This document shows, piece by piece, positions 28,839 through 37,054 of a stretch of DNA of 64,000 bases (position 1 is its first letter; each line of letters opens with the position of its first letter). The DNA is from JAHFTY01 sp964584785. GTDB lineage: Bacteria; Acidobacteriota; Terriglobia; 20CM-2-55-15. Where the stretch lies: positions 67,493 to 131,492 of the forward strand of contig CAZPBY010000011.1 of NCBI GenBank assembly GCA_964584785.1, read 5' to 3'. The notes beneath the pieces are model-generated. The model ran no database searches. It was not told where the DNA came from and saw only the letters and a list, made by a program, of their open reading frames with translations. A program made the position numbers and the translations under genes.

Positions 28839-30242
28839 ATGTGTGGAATTTTCGGCATTGCGAACCATCCGGATGCGGCGGGAATGACCTACCTTGGACT
28901 CTACGCGCTGCAGCACCGCGGTCAGGAGAGCTGCGGGATTTCTTCGTCCGACGGCTACGAACTTCACAAGCACACCGCGATGGGGCATGTGAACGACGTT
29001 TTTTCCGGTGATGTCCTGAAACACCTGCCGGGCGACCGCGCCATCGGCCACACGCGCTATTCGACAGCCGGCGATTCCTGCACCTACAACGCGCAGCCCA
29101 TCGTCGTAAAGTGCTCGCATGGAGCGGTCGCGCTTGCTCACAACGGAAACCTGATCAATGCCCACACGCTTCGCGCGGACCTCGAGCAGGACGGCGCGAT
29201 TTTTCAATCGACGAGCGACACGGAAGTCATCCTGCATTTGATCGCGCGATCCCAAACCGGCGATTTCATGGCTGCTCTCGGCGAAGCGCTGGCTCGCATT
29301 CAGGGCGCATATTCGCTGCTGATGCTGACGGACGACAAGCTGATCGGCATCCGAGATCCCAACGGCTTTCGTCCGCTGAATCTCGGCAGGCTGAACGGCT
29401 CGTATGTGCTCGCATCGGAAACTTGCGCTTTCGACCTGATCGGCGCGACGTACATTCGCGAAGTCGAAGCGGGCGAGATCGTCGTCATTCGTGGAACCGA
29501 GCTCCAATCCGTGAAACTGCCCCACGCGCGGCGGCTCGCGAAGTGCATCTTCGAGCACGTTTATTTTTCGCGGCCCGACAGCATCGTTTTCGGCCGGACC
29601 GTCCAACAGAGCCGTGATCGGATGGGGCGCATTCTGGCGCAGGAGAGTCCGGTCGAAGCGGATCTGATTGTGCCTATTCCCGACTCCGGAGTTGCCGCCG
29701 CCGTCGGTTATGCACAGGAGAGCGGCATTCCGTTCGCGTTTGGATTGATCCGCAATCATTACGTCGGCCGCACATTCATCGAGCCGAAGACGTCCATTCG
29801 CAACCTTGGCGTGAAGGTGAAGCTGAACCCTGTGAAAGATCTGCTTGCGGGCAAACGCGTGGTGTTGATCGACGATTCGATCGTGCGCGGCACGACGAGC
29901 CGTAAAATCGTGAAGATGGTGCGGGCCGCAGGAGCAAAAGAAGTCCACATGCGGATCAGCTGTCCGCCGACGATCTCTCCGTGTTTCTATGGAGTCGACA
30001 CGCCGACGAAAAAAGAACTCATTGCCTCGAGCCACACGGTCGAGGAAATTGGAAAATATATCGAAGCGGATTCGCTGGCCTATCTCAGCATGGCCGGCAT
30101 GCTCCGCGCGGTCGGCGACCAGAACGAATTCTGCACCGCGTGCTACACCGGCCAGTACCCGCTCGAATTCGCGGAGATGATGCCCGACGCCAAGGCAGAC
30201 GATCGTCAGCTGGATCTGTGGGAAGCATCCCTTAAAGACTAG
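28839..30242 (+). CDS. purF: Amidophosphoribosyltransferase
   Basis: PurF makes phosphoribosylamine from PRPP and glutamine, the first committed purine step. The N-terminal nucleophile Cys2 follows Met directly (MCGIFGIANH), so no propeptide is present. The PRPP loop is VVLIDDSIVRGTTSRKIVKM. Cys residues in AKCIFEHVYFSRPDS, TISPCFYGVD and FCTACYTGQYP align with the [4Fe-4S] ligands of the Bacillus-type enzyme, so an iron-sulfur cluster is expected. AGGGG precedes the ATG. It is followed by purM after 2 nt. Confidence 0.96.
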   Translation: MCGIFGIANHPDAAGMTYLGLYALQHRGQESCGISSSDGYELHKHTAMGHVNDVFSGDVLKHLPGDRAIGHTRYSTAGDSCTYNAQPIVVKCSHGAVALAHNGNLINAHTLRADLEQDGAIFQSTSDTEVILHLIARSQTGDFMAALGEALARIQGAYSLLMLTDDKLIGIRDPNGFRPLNLGRLNGSYVLASETCAFDLIGATYIREVEAGEIVVIRGTELQSVKLPHARRLAKCIFEHVYFSRPDSIVFGRTVQQSRDRMGRILAQESPVEADLIVPIPDSGVAAAVGYAQESGIPFAFGLIRNHYVGRTFIEPKTSIRNLGVKVKLNPVKDLLAGKRVVLIDDSIVRGTTSRKIVKMVRAAGAKEVHMRISCPPTISPCFYGVDTPTKKELIASSHTVEEIGKYIEADSLAYLSMAGMLRAVGDQNEFCTACYTGQYPLEFAEMMPDAKADDRQLDLWEASLKD

Positions 30243-30244
30243 AG

Positions 30245-31276
30245 ATGTCGAAAACGCCGCTCACTTACAAAGACGCCGGTGTCAACATCGATACGTTCAA
30301 TAGCGCCAGGGATCGCATTCGCGCGCTGGCTCGCTCGACCTACACGCCCGGCGTCATTTCGGACATCGGCGCATTCGGGGGCATGTTCGAATGCGCGTTC
30401 GGCGACATCCGGCAGCCCGTTCTCGTTTCGAGCACAGACGGCGTCGGCACGAAACTCAAGATCGCGGTGATGCTGAATCGTCACAACACGATCGGCGTGG
30501 ATCTCGTGAATCACTGCGTCAACGACATTCTTGTTCAGGGAGCCCGTCCTCTGTTTTTCCTCGACTACATCGCCACGGGAAAACTCGATCGCGACATTCT
30601 GCTGTCCGTCATTGAAGGCCTGGCGAACGCCTGCCGTGACGCCGGTTGCGCGCTGATCGGAGGAGAGACGGCCGAAATGCCGGGGTTCTACGCCGATGGC
30701 GAATACGACGTCGCGGGGTTTATCGTCGGAGTCGTGGACAAGGCGAAAGTCATCGACGGTAAATTGATCCGTCATGGAGACATCCTGATCGGACTTCCAT
30801 CGTCGGGCCTCCACACCAACGGCTATTCGCTGGCTCGCAAAGTGTTTTTCGAGATCGGCGGATTGCAGGCGGATTCGCGCGTCGACGGCCTGGACGGCAC
30901 GATCGGCGAACTGCTCCTTCGCACGCACATCAACTATGAACCGGTCGTTCGCGAAGCCATCAAGAGTGGTCTTGTCGAAGGACTCGCGCATATTACCGGC
31001 GGCGGAATCACCGAGAACCTGGATCGCATCCTTCCTTCCAATTGCCAGGCCGAAGTTCAACTCGGATCGTGGCCCGTTCTTCCGCTCTGTCGCGTCATTG
31101 CGCAGATGGGAAACGTCGAGCCGATGGAAATGCTTCGCGCCACAAACATGGGAATCGGAATGATCGCCGTCGTTCATCCATCGAATATGGATGCGTTCAC
31201 CGCAACGCTGAAAACGCCCTGGTATCGAATCGGCCGGATTATCCCCGGCGAGCCCCGCGTAACCTATCGCGCATGA
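30245..31276 (+). CDS. purM: Phosphoribosylformylglycinamidine cyclo-ligase (AIR synthetase)
   Basis: The 343-residue enzyme closes the imidazole ring of FGAM to AIR using ATP. Family motifs are LTYKDAGVNIDTFNSARDRI, VLVSSTDGVGTKLKIAVMLN, the substrate segment GGETAEMPGFYADGEYDVAG, and HITGGGITENLDRILP. It sits between purF and purN and overlaps purN by 4 nt (ATGA). Confidence 0.96.
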   Translation: MSKTPLTYKDAGVNIDTFNSARDRIRALARSTYTPGVISDIGAFGGMFECAFGDIRQPVLVSSTDGVGTKLKIAVMLNRHNTIGVDLVNHCVNDILVQGARPLFFLDYIATGKLDRDILLSVIEGLANACRDAGCALIGGETAEMPGFYADGEYDVAGFIVGVVDKAKVIDGKLIRHGDILIGLPSSGLHTNGYSLARKVFFEIGGLQADSRVDGLDGTIGELLLRTHINYEPVVREAIKSGLVEGLAHITGGGITENLDRILPSNCQAEVQLGSWPVLPLCRVIAQMGNVEPMEMLRATNMGIGMIAVVHPSNMDAFTATLKTPWYRIGRIIPGEPRVTYRA

Positions 31277-31896
31277 TCATCCAGCCTCCGAACAGACGGC
31301 TTGGCATTTTGCTCTCCGGCCGTGGTTCGAACTTTCAGGCGATCGCGGACAACATCGCTGCCGGAAAACTGAATGCGGAAATCGCCGTCGTCATCAGCAA
31401 TGTCGAGGATGCGCCGGGCCTCGCGAACGCCCGTCAACGCGGCCTGCCGGCGCTTTGCATTCCATCGAAGAAACGTCCACGCGAGGAGTTCGAAACGGAC
31501 CTGGTGAGGGTCTTAAATGAACACAATGTCGGACTGGTGATCCTCGCAGGTTTCATGAGGATCCTCACCCGCGTCTTTATCGACTCTTTCCCCTACGGTA
31601 TCCTGAATATTCATCCATCGCTGCTGCCTGCGTTTCAAGGACTCGAGGTTCAGAAACAGGCACTCGAACACGGAGTGAAATTCAGCGGCTGCTCGGTTCA
31701 TTTGGTGACAGGCCCGCTGGACGACGGTCCGATCGTGAATCAAGCTGTGGTACCGGTTTTCGATCACGATACGGTGGAAACGCTTTCGGAAAGAATCCTG
31801 AAGGAAGAGCACCGCATTTATTCGGAAGCGATTGAATTGGTCTTGTCGGGCCGATGTGAAGTGACCGGTCGTCGCATCAGAATGCGTATGCTGTAA
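31273..31896 (+). CDS. purN: Phosphoribosylglycinamide formyltransferase
   Basis: The enzyme transfers a formyl group from 10-formyl-THF to GAR. It shows LGILLSGRGSNFQAIADNIA, NVEDAPGLANARQRGLPALC, LAGFMRILTRVFIDSFP and the catalytic signature ILNIHPSLLPAFQGLEVQKQ, then SGCSVHLVTGPLDDGPIV. The correct start is the ATG at 31273 overlapping the purM stop; the frame is open much further upstream, but only as a shadow of purM. About 207 residues, standard size. The palindrome starts 5 nt after its stop. Confidence 0.96.
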   Translation: MIIQPPNRRLGILLSGRGSNFQAIADNIAAGKLNAEIAVVISNVEDAPGLANARQRGLPALCIPSKKRPREEFETDLVRVLNEHNVGLVILAGFMRILTRVFIDSFPYGILNIHPSLLPAFQGLEVQKQALEHGVKFSGCSVHLVTGPLDDGPIVNQAVVPVFDHDTVETLSERILKEEHRIYSEAIELVLSGRCEVTGRRIRMRML

Positions 31897-31901
31897 ACGG
31901 T

Positions 31902-31995
31902 CGTCACGAAGCCCGTCGCTACGCTTCGGGTTCTGCACGCGGTACCGTTCGACGACGGTGTTCAGAACCCGGAGCGAGCGACGGGCTTCGTGACG
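31902..31995. repeat. Intergenic palindrome, family A copy 2
   Basis: Left arm 31902-31935 and right arm 31963-31995 flank a 27-nt loop. The arms differ from copy 1 at a few positions (for example a C-to-A and a C-to-T change in the left arm, and one base missing in the right arm). It fills the purN-tyrS gap and ends 20 nt before the tyrS start. Confidence 0.9.
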
Positions 31996-32015
31996 ACATT
32001 TTTCGAATACTTATT

Positions 32016-33284
32016 ATGGACTTTTGTGACGAGATCAAATGGCGGAGTCTGTGGCACACGGCTTCGGAAGGTATCGAAGAACACTTCGCGGCGAACAAGG
32101 TCACCGCTTATATCGGCTTTGACCCCACGGCATCGAGCCTGCATGTCGGCAGTTTTCTGCCGATCATGATGCTGGTTCGCCTCCAGCGTTCGGGTCACAC
32201 GCCGATCGCGATTGTGGGCGGCGGAACAGGTTTGATCGGCGATCCGTCGGGCCGGACGACCGAACGGCACCTGTTGTCGAAGGAAGCCACCGACGAAAAC
32301 CTGCAGGGCATTCGCAGCCAGTTGGAGCGGTTCCTCGATTTCTCCGCCGTCTCGAATCCGGCGCAGATCATCAACAACGCCGACTGGCTGGTGGTCACGC
32401 CGATGGTCGATTTCATGCGCGATATCGGAAAGCATTTCACCGTGAATTACATGCTGGCGAAAGACTCCGTCGACCGGCGGATCGAAAGCGAAGACGGAAT
32501 TTCGTACACCGAGTTCAGCTACATGCTTCTTCAGGCCTACGACTATCTGGTCCTGGCACAGAATTACGGCTGCTCGCTGCAGATGGGCGGCAGCGATCAG
32601 TGGGGCAACATCACAGCAGGCATGGACCTCATTCGCAAAGTCGCCGGAAAACGAGCGCACGGTCTTGTGGTTCCTCTCATCACCAATGCGGCCGGTGTGA
32701 AATTCGGCAAGACGGAGGGCGGTCCGCTGTGGCTGGATAAGAATCGAACGTCGCCGTACCGGTTGTATCAGTTCTGGCTGAACACGTCGGATGCGGACGT
32801 CATTAAGTACCTGAAGTATTTCACGCTGCTCAGCCGCGAAGAGATTGCGCATCTCGACCGCCGTCTCGATGAGGCGCCCGAGTCTCGCGAGGCACAACGC
32901 CGGCTGGCCGAGGAGTGCACGCGTATGGTGCACGACGAGTCCGCGCTTGCGGCCGCCGTGCGCGCATCGAACGCGCTTTTTGGCGAGGATGTCTCGAGCT
33001 TGCCGGCGTCGGACATCGCGGACATTTTTGCGGAGGTTCCGTCGAAGACCGTCACCCATGATCGGCTGGGCGCCGGGATTGGCGTCGTGGATTTGATCGT
33101 CGAGTCCGGAGTGTGCCCCTCGAAAAGCGAAGCCCGCCGCCTGCTGGACAGCGGCGGCTTCTATCTGAATAACGTTCGTGTCAAGGATCCCCGCTTGATT
33201 GTTGACGCGAGCCATGCCATCGAAGGCACATTCATCGTGCTCCGAAAAGGAGCCAAGACCTACGTTTTGATCAAAGTGGAATAG
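32016..33284 (+). CDS. tyrS: Tyrosyl-tRNA synthetase
   Basis: This 422-residue class Ic aminoacyl-tRNA synthetase has the HIGH-type motif HVGS at 43-46, the KMSKS-type KFGKT at 229-233, and the tyrosine-binding segment LQAYDYLVL and MGGSDQWGNITAG. A C-terminal S4 RNA-binding domain carries SKSEARRLLDSGGFYLNNVR. Length and domain order are those of bacterial TyrRS. The ATG at 32016 has no strong ribosome site and lies close to the upstream palindrome. Its last 14 nt overlap the convergent acyl-ligase gene. Confidence 0.96.
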   Translation: MDFCDEIKWRSLWHTASEGIEEHFAANKVTAYIGFDPTASSLHVGSFLPIMMLVRLQRSGHTPIAIVGGGTGLIGDPSGRTTERHLLSKEATDENLQGIRSQLERFLDFSAVSNPAQIINNADWLVVTPMVDFMRDIGKHFTVNYMLAKDSVDRRIESEDGISYTEFSYMLLQAYDYLVLAQNYGCSLQMGGSDQWGNITAGMDLIRKVAGKRAHGLVVPLITNAAGVKFGKTEGGPLWLDKNRTSPYRLYQFWLNTSDADVIKYLKYFTLLSREEIAHLDRRLDEAPESREAQRRLAEECTRMVHDESALAAAVRASNALFGEDVSSLPASDIADIFAEVPSKTVTHDRLGAGIGVVDLIVESGVCPSKSEARRLLDSGGFYLNNVRVKDPRLIVDASHAIEGTFIVLRKGAKTYVLIKVE

Positions 33285-35613
33285 GGCGCAGCACAGTACC
33301 CGCCCTGCACAGTTCTTCTACCGCGCGGCGCACGTGGTCGGCGATCTCCTCGTGGCTCTCCGTCGTGAACACCAGCGCGCTGCCAATTGCCACGCGGACG
33401 GGGCCGCGTTTGGGCCAGCTATCCCGGATCGAATACAACTGATACAAACCTTCGATGCAGACTGGTACGATGGGGACGCGGAACTGCATCGCCATCACGC
33501 CGATTCCAGGTCGAAACGGATGCAGCGCGCCATCGCGGGTTCGTGCTCCTTCCGGAAACACCAGCGGACAGTATCCGCGCTTGACCAGTTCGCCGGTGTA
33601 GTTGAGTGCCCGTCGCGCGCCGGACATTTCCTGCGGCAACGGATATGCATTGAACAGGACCGATGCCAGGAAGTACTCGAACCGCGAAACGCTTTGCCTC
33701 ATCGCAGGCGCAAGACGCATCCGCCACGAAAAAGGAAGCGCTGCGAACACAGCCGGTGTATCGAGATGACTCGTGTGGTTTGCTGCAAAGATGACCTGCG
33801 GCGGAAGATCCTGAAGATTCTCGAGCCCGGTGACGGTCAACGGCAGGTAATGTTTGAACAGCGGAATGGAAGCGAGATGTTGAAACGCCGTCCGAAACCA
33901 TCGAACTGGAAAAAAACGAGGCCATCGAGGCGGCATAGCCACACTCTGCGCTCGCGGGGCGGCCGGTCCCCCCTGACGTTGCGTCGCACGGTGGATCCAT
34001 TCGTCCAGCTCTCGCGAGTTTTTCAAATTCGAAAACTCTTCCTCATTGAATTCGATCTGATACCTGCATTCCAATTCCGCCAGCAACTCCACGCGCTCGA
34101 GTGACGACATGGCCGCAAGATCAACTTTGTTCTGCGGTGCGTCCGCCGCCGCAGCGGTCCCTGCCACGATTCGCGCTGCGATTTCGCCGCGCTTTACTTT
34201 CATGGTCGACGGGGTGCGTGGAAAGTCCGGGTCGGGCCAGACGGACCATCCCTTGATCCGCTGGTGCGCCTCGAGCTTTTCATTGGCCCGCGCGACAATC
34301 GACTGCACATCCGCAGCGGTGTCATTCAAGATGATCGCGGCGTGAACCTGTTCGCTGCCGTTGGACGGTATCCCGATAACAGCGCTTCCCTGAATTTGCG
34401 GAAACGCGCCAAGCACTGCTTCGATGTCTTGAGGGAAAACGTTGAGTCCTTCAGCCGTGACGATGACGTCCTTCTTTCTTCCGCGATAATACAGACGGCC
34501 GTCGGCGTCGATGTTACCGAGGTCGCCGGTGTGAAGCCATCCGCCATCGTCCGTGGTCACGCTTTCGCCCCGAACCAGAATCTCGCCATCCGGAGCGATC
34601 ATCACGTCCTGTCCCGGAACAACCTTGCCGAGCGATCCGCGCTTCGCGTTGAACGGATGATTCACGGCCACAACAGGGCTCGCCTCCGTCAAACCGTATC
34701 CCTGCACGACGAGGAATCCTCGCCGTCCCCAGAATTCTTCAAGCTCCGGGTCCACTCGGGCGCCGCCCACGACGAACGCCCAGAACTTCCAGCCGAAAGC
34801 GTGGTGAACTTTGCGGCTCCGCCAAATGCGCATCACGACGGAACGCGGCGCGTTCGTCAACTTGAATCGGCGTGCGACTTCGTTCTTCAGGTTGTCGAGA
34901 ATTTTCGGTACCGTCACCACGGCCGTGATTCGATGTTCTCGAACGATCTCCATCAGTTTTCCCGAATGCAGCTCCGGCGTGAAAGCCGCGGCGCCGCCAA
35001 GCAGCACAGGAATGAAGATGCCGAGCGATTGTCCGAACATATGGCTGAGCGGCAGCAGGTCGAGCAGGCGCACGGGCCGAAACGGCAACGACCACTGTTT
35101 GTACTTGTCGATCTCGGACTTGAAAGGGCGAAGGTTCGCGCAAATGTTGCGGTGGCGATGAACGACGCCCTTCGGTTCGCCCGTTGTTCCCGACGTGTAG
35201 ACGATTTCGACGACATCGTCCGGTCGGGCGTCCGTCATCTGAAAGGATGGTTTGCGGGGGAGAGCCGCGATGAGATCCAACACGGCCGTATCCACAACCA
35301 GCCTGGGCCGTGATTCCGAGCGGATCCGCTGCACCAGCTCTGTCGAAAACCGGAAGTCCACAGGAACGGCTTCAACGCCGCGCGCCACGCATGCCCAGAA
35401 GACCGCGACCCATTCCGCTCTGTTCTCCGCCCAGATCAGGATGCGGTCGCCCTTGCGAACCTCGTTGGCATCGAAGTAGGAGAGGGCCGCACCGATGAGG
35501 CCGTAGAGGTCCGCGTAGCTTGAAACGATGGTGCGGAAGCCGTTGGTCCAGCGAACGGCTTCCCGGCTGCGAAGCCGCGAGATTTCAGGCAAAAGATCCT
35601 GCAAGGTCCGCAT
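33271..35613 (-). CDS. Fused AMP-forming acyl ligase, carrier domain and PlsC acyltransferase
   Basis: The 780-residue protein has three parts. Residues about 1-480 are an AMP-binding ligase: EIVYTSGTTGEPKGVV (136-151), YGLTE (306-310), GWLHTGDLG (358-366), GRKKDVIVTAEGLNVFP. Residues about 495-545 look like an acyl carrier domain (AMSSLERVELLAELECRYQI), with a candidate phosphopantetheine Ser at 503-504 in SSL rather than the usual DSL. Residues about 590-770 are a PlsC-type acyltransferase with NHTSHLD (612-618) and FPEGAR (686-691). This suggests activation, holding and transfer of a fatty acyl chain to a lysophospholipid. The ATG at 35613 is chosen so as not to overlap the upstream pncB. 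Confidence 0.85.
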   Translation of the reverse strand: MRTLQDLLPEISRLRSREAVRWTNGFRTIVSSYADLYGLIGAALSYFDANEVRKGDRILIWAENRAEWVAVFWACVARGVEAVPVDFRFSTELVQRIRSESRPRLVVDTAVLDLIAALPRKPSFQMTDARPDDVVEIVYTSGTTGEPKGVVHRHRNICANLRPFKSEIDKYKQWSLPFRPVRLLDLLPLSHMFGQSLGIFIPVLLGGAAAFTPELHSGKLMEIVREHRITAVVTVPKILDNLKNEVARRFKLTNAPRSVVMRIWRSRKVHHAFGWKFWAFVVGGARVDPELEEFWGRRGFLVVQGYGLTEASPVVAVNHPFNAKRGSLGKVVPGQDVMIAPDGEILVRGESVTTDDGGWLHTGDLGNIDADGRLYYRGRKKDVIVTAEGLNVFPQDIEAVLGAFPQIQGSAVIGIPSNGSEQVHAAIILNDTAADVQSIVARANEKLEAHQRIKGWSVWPDPDFPRTPSTMKVKRGEIAARIVAGTAAAADAPQNKVDLAAMSSLERVELLAELECRYQIEFNEEEFSNLKNSRELDEWIHRATQRQGGPAAPRAQSVAMPPRWPRFFPVRWFRTAFQHLASIPLFKHYLPLTVTGLENLQDLPPQVIFAANHTSHLDTPAVFAALPFSWRMRLAPAMRQSVSRFEYFLASVLFNAYPLPQEMSGARRALNYTGELVKRGYCPLVFPEGARTRDGALHPFRPGIGVMAMQFRVPIVPVCIEGLYQLYSIRDSWPKRGPVRVAIGSALVFTTESHEEIADHVRRAVEELCRAGTVLRPIPL

Positions 35614-35626
35614 ATCCAACTCGCCA

Positions 35627-36967
35627 TCAGCCGGACAATCGGGTGAACTCGCGAGAGAGTTGCGCACTCACCTCCACTCGATACGGCTCGGCGGCGTTCA
35701 GCGACAACAACGATTCCGGCAACCGTGCGAGTTCGGTTTTGCATCGGGCGCGACACGCGTCGAGCGATTCCACTGGGCCCACGCGGCGTCCGCCTTCCAT
35801 CACTTTCACCAGGAGGGGACGGCCGTCGATCTTTTCGTCCGATCGGGCGAGCACATCGCGCGATAATCGCGCGTGTTGGGTTTCACGAAAAACCTGCTTT
35901 CTGCCGGGGAGCGTGGTTTTCTGCGGAGCCAGTTTTACACGCGGCTTGCCGGCATACTCCACCAGCTTGTAAGCGGTATCGAGAAATGGCGCATCCGCGG
36001 ACGTTCCCATCAACGTGCCGACGCCAAAACCGTCGATCGGCGCGCCGCCGCGCACCAGTTCGTCGACGGCGTTTTCGTCGAGACTGCTGCTCACGAATAT
36101 CTTCACATGGGGCAAATTGGCGCGATTCAAAAGCTCGCGGCTCCGGTGCGACAGCACGCCAAGGTCGCCGGAATCCAGCCGGATGCCCGAGATGCGAAAC
36201 CGTGAGCCCATTTCGCGGGCAAGCTGAATCAACTTTTCGACGCCCTTCAGCGTGTCGTACGTATCGACCAGGATGATCGCGTCCGAATGGGTTGTGATGA
36301 AGTGTCGAAACGCATCGGATTCGTCATCGAAAGCCTGGATGTAACTGTGGGCCATCGTGCCGGCCACCGGAATGCCGAACAACTTCGCCGCGAGCACATT
36401 GGACGTCCCGTCGATGCCGGCAATATAAAACGCGCGGGACGCCTTGATGCCGGCGTCCGCGCCATGCATCCGCCGAAGACCGAAGTCGACTACAGACCGG
36501 CCCTGCGCCGCATGAATCACGCGAGCGGCCTTTGAAGCCGCCATCGTGCCGAGTTGAATCTGATTCATCACAAGTGTTTCGACGATCTGAGCTTGCGGAA
36601 GAGGAGCGATGATTTCGACGAGGGGCTCATTCCCAAAAGCAATAGTTCCTTCAGGCATTGCATAAACGTCGCCCGTGAAGCAAAGCCCGGAGAGACTATC
36701 GAGAAAACCCTCCGAGAATTTTCCCAACGAACGGAGGTAGTCGATGGCGTCCTGCGAAAAGGAAAAGGTTTCCAGCATTCCCAGGACGTGTTCGAGACCG
36801 CACGCCACCAGGTAATTCCGGTTGCGCGGCACTCTTCTCACAAAGAGATCGAAGACCGCTGTGCCGTTCATGCCCGCCTGAAAATAGGACTCGAGCATGG
36901 TCAGTTCGTAAAAGTCCGTCAGCAGCGCGGCGTTTGTGTCGTCAACCCAGGGCGAGGTCATAAACAT
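35627..36967 (-). CDS. pncB: Nicotinate phosphoribosyltransferase
   Basis: PncB makes nicotinate mononucleotide from nicotinate and PRPP in NAD salvage. The 446-residue protein has LLTDFYELTMLESYFQAG at the N-terminus, SVVDFGLRRMHGADAGIKAS in the catalytic core, the phosphoribosyl segment ISGIRLDSGDLGVLS, and DGFGVGTLMGTSADAP. The start may be the ATG at 36967 or 36961. It probably shares a transcript with the acyl-ligase gene 13 nt downstream. Function is clear from family motifs. Confidence 0.94.
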   Translation of the reverse strand: MFMTSPWVDDTNAALLTDFYELTMLESYFQAGMNGTAVFDLFVRRVPRNRNYLVACGLEHVLGMLETFSFSQDAIDYLRSLGKFSEGFLDSLSGLCFTGDVYAMPEGTIAFGNEPLVEIIAPLPQAQIVETLVMNQIQLGTMAASKAARVIHAAQGRSVVDFGLRRMHGADAGIKASRAFYIAGIDGTSNVLAAKLFGIPVAGTMAHSYIQAFDDESDAFRHFITTHSDAIILVDTYDTLKGVEKLIQLAREMGSRFRISGIRLDSGDLGVLSHRSRELLNRANLPHVKIFVSSSLDENAVDELVRGGAPIDGFGVGTLMGTSADAPFLDTAYKLVEYAGKPRVKLAPQKTTLPGRKQVFRETQHARLSRDVLARSDEKIDGRPLLVKVMEGGRRVGPVESLDACRARCKTELARLPESLLSLNAAEPYRVEVSAQLSREFTRLSG

Positions 36968-37054
36968 TGAGAATTATCACGCAGCCGGTGTTTGAGGACC
37001 AGCGGTGAACAGTCACGGCTTGCCAAGCGGTGCGTCTCGCATCAGAATCTCGGT

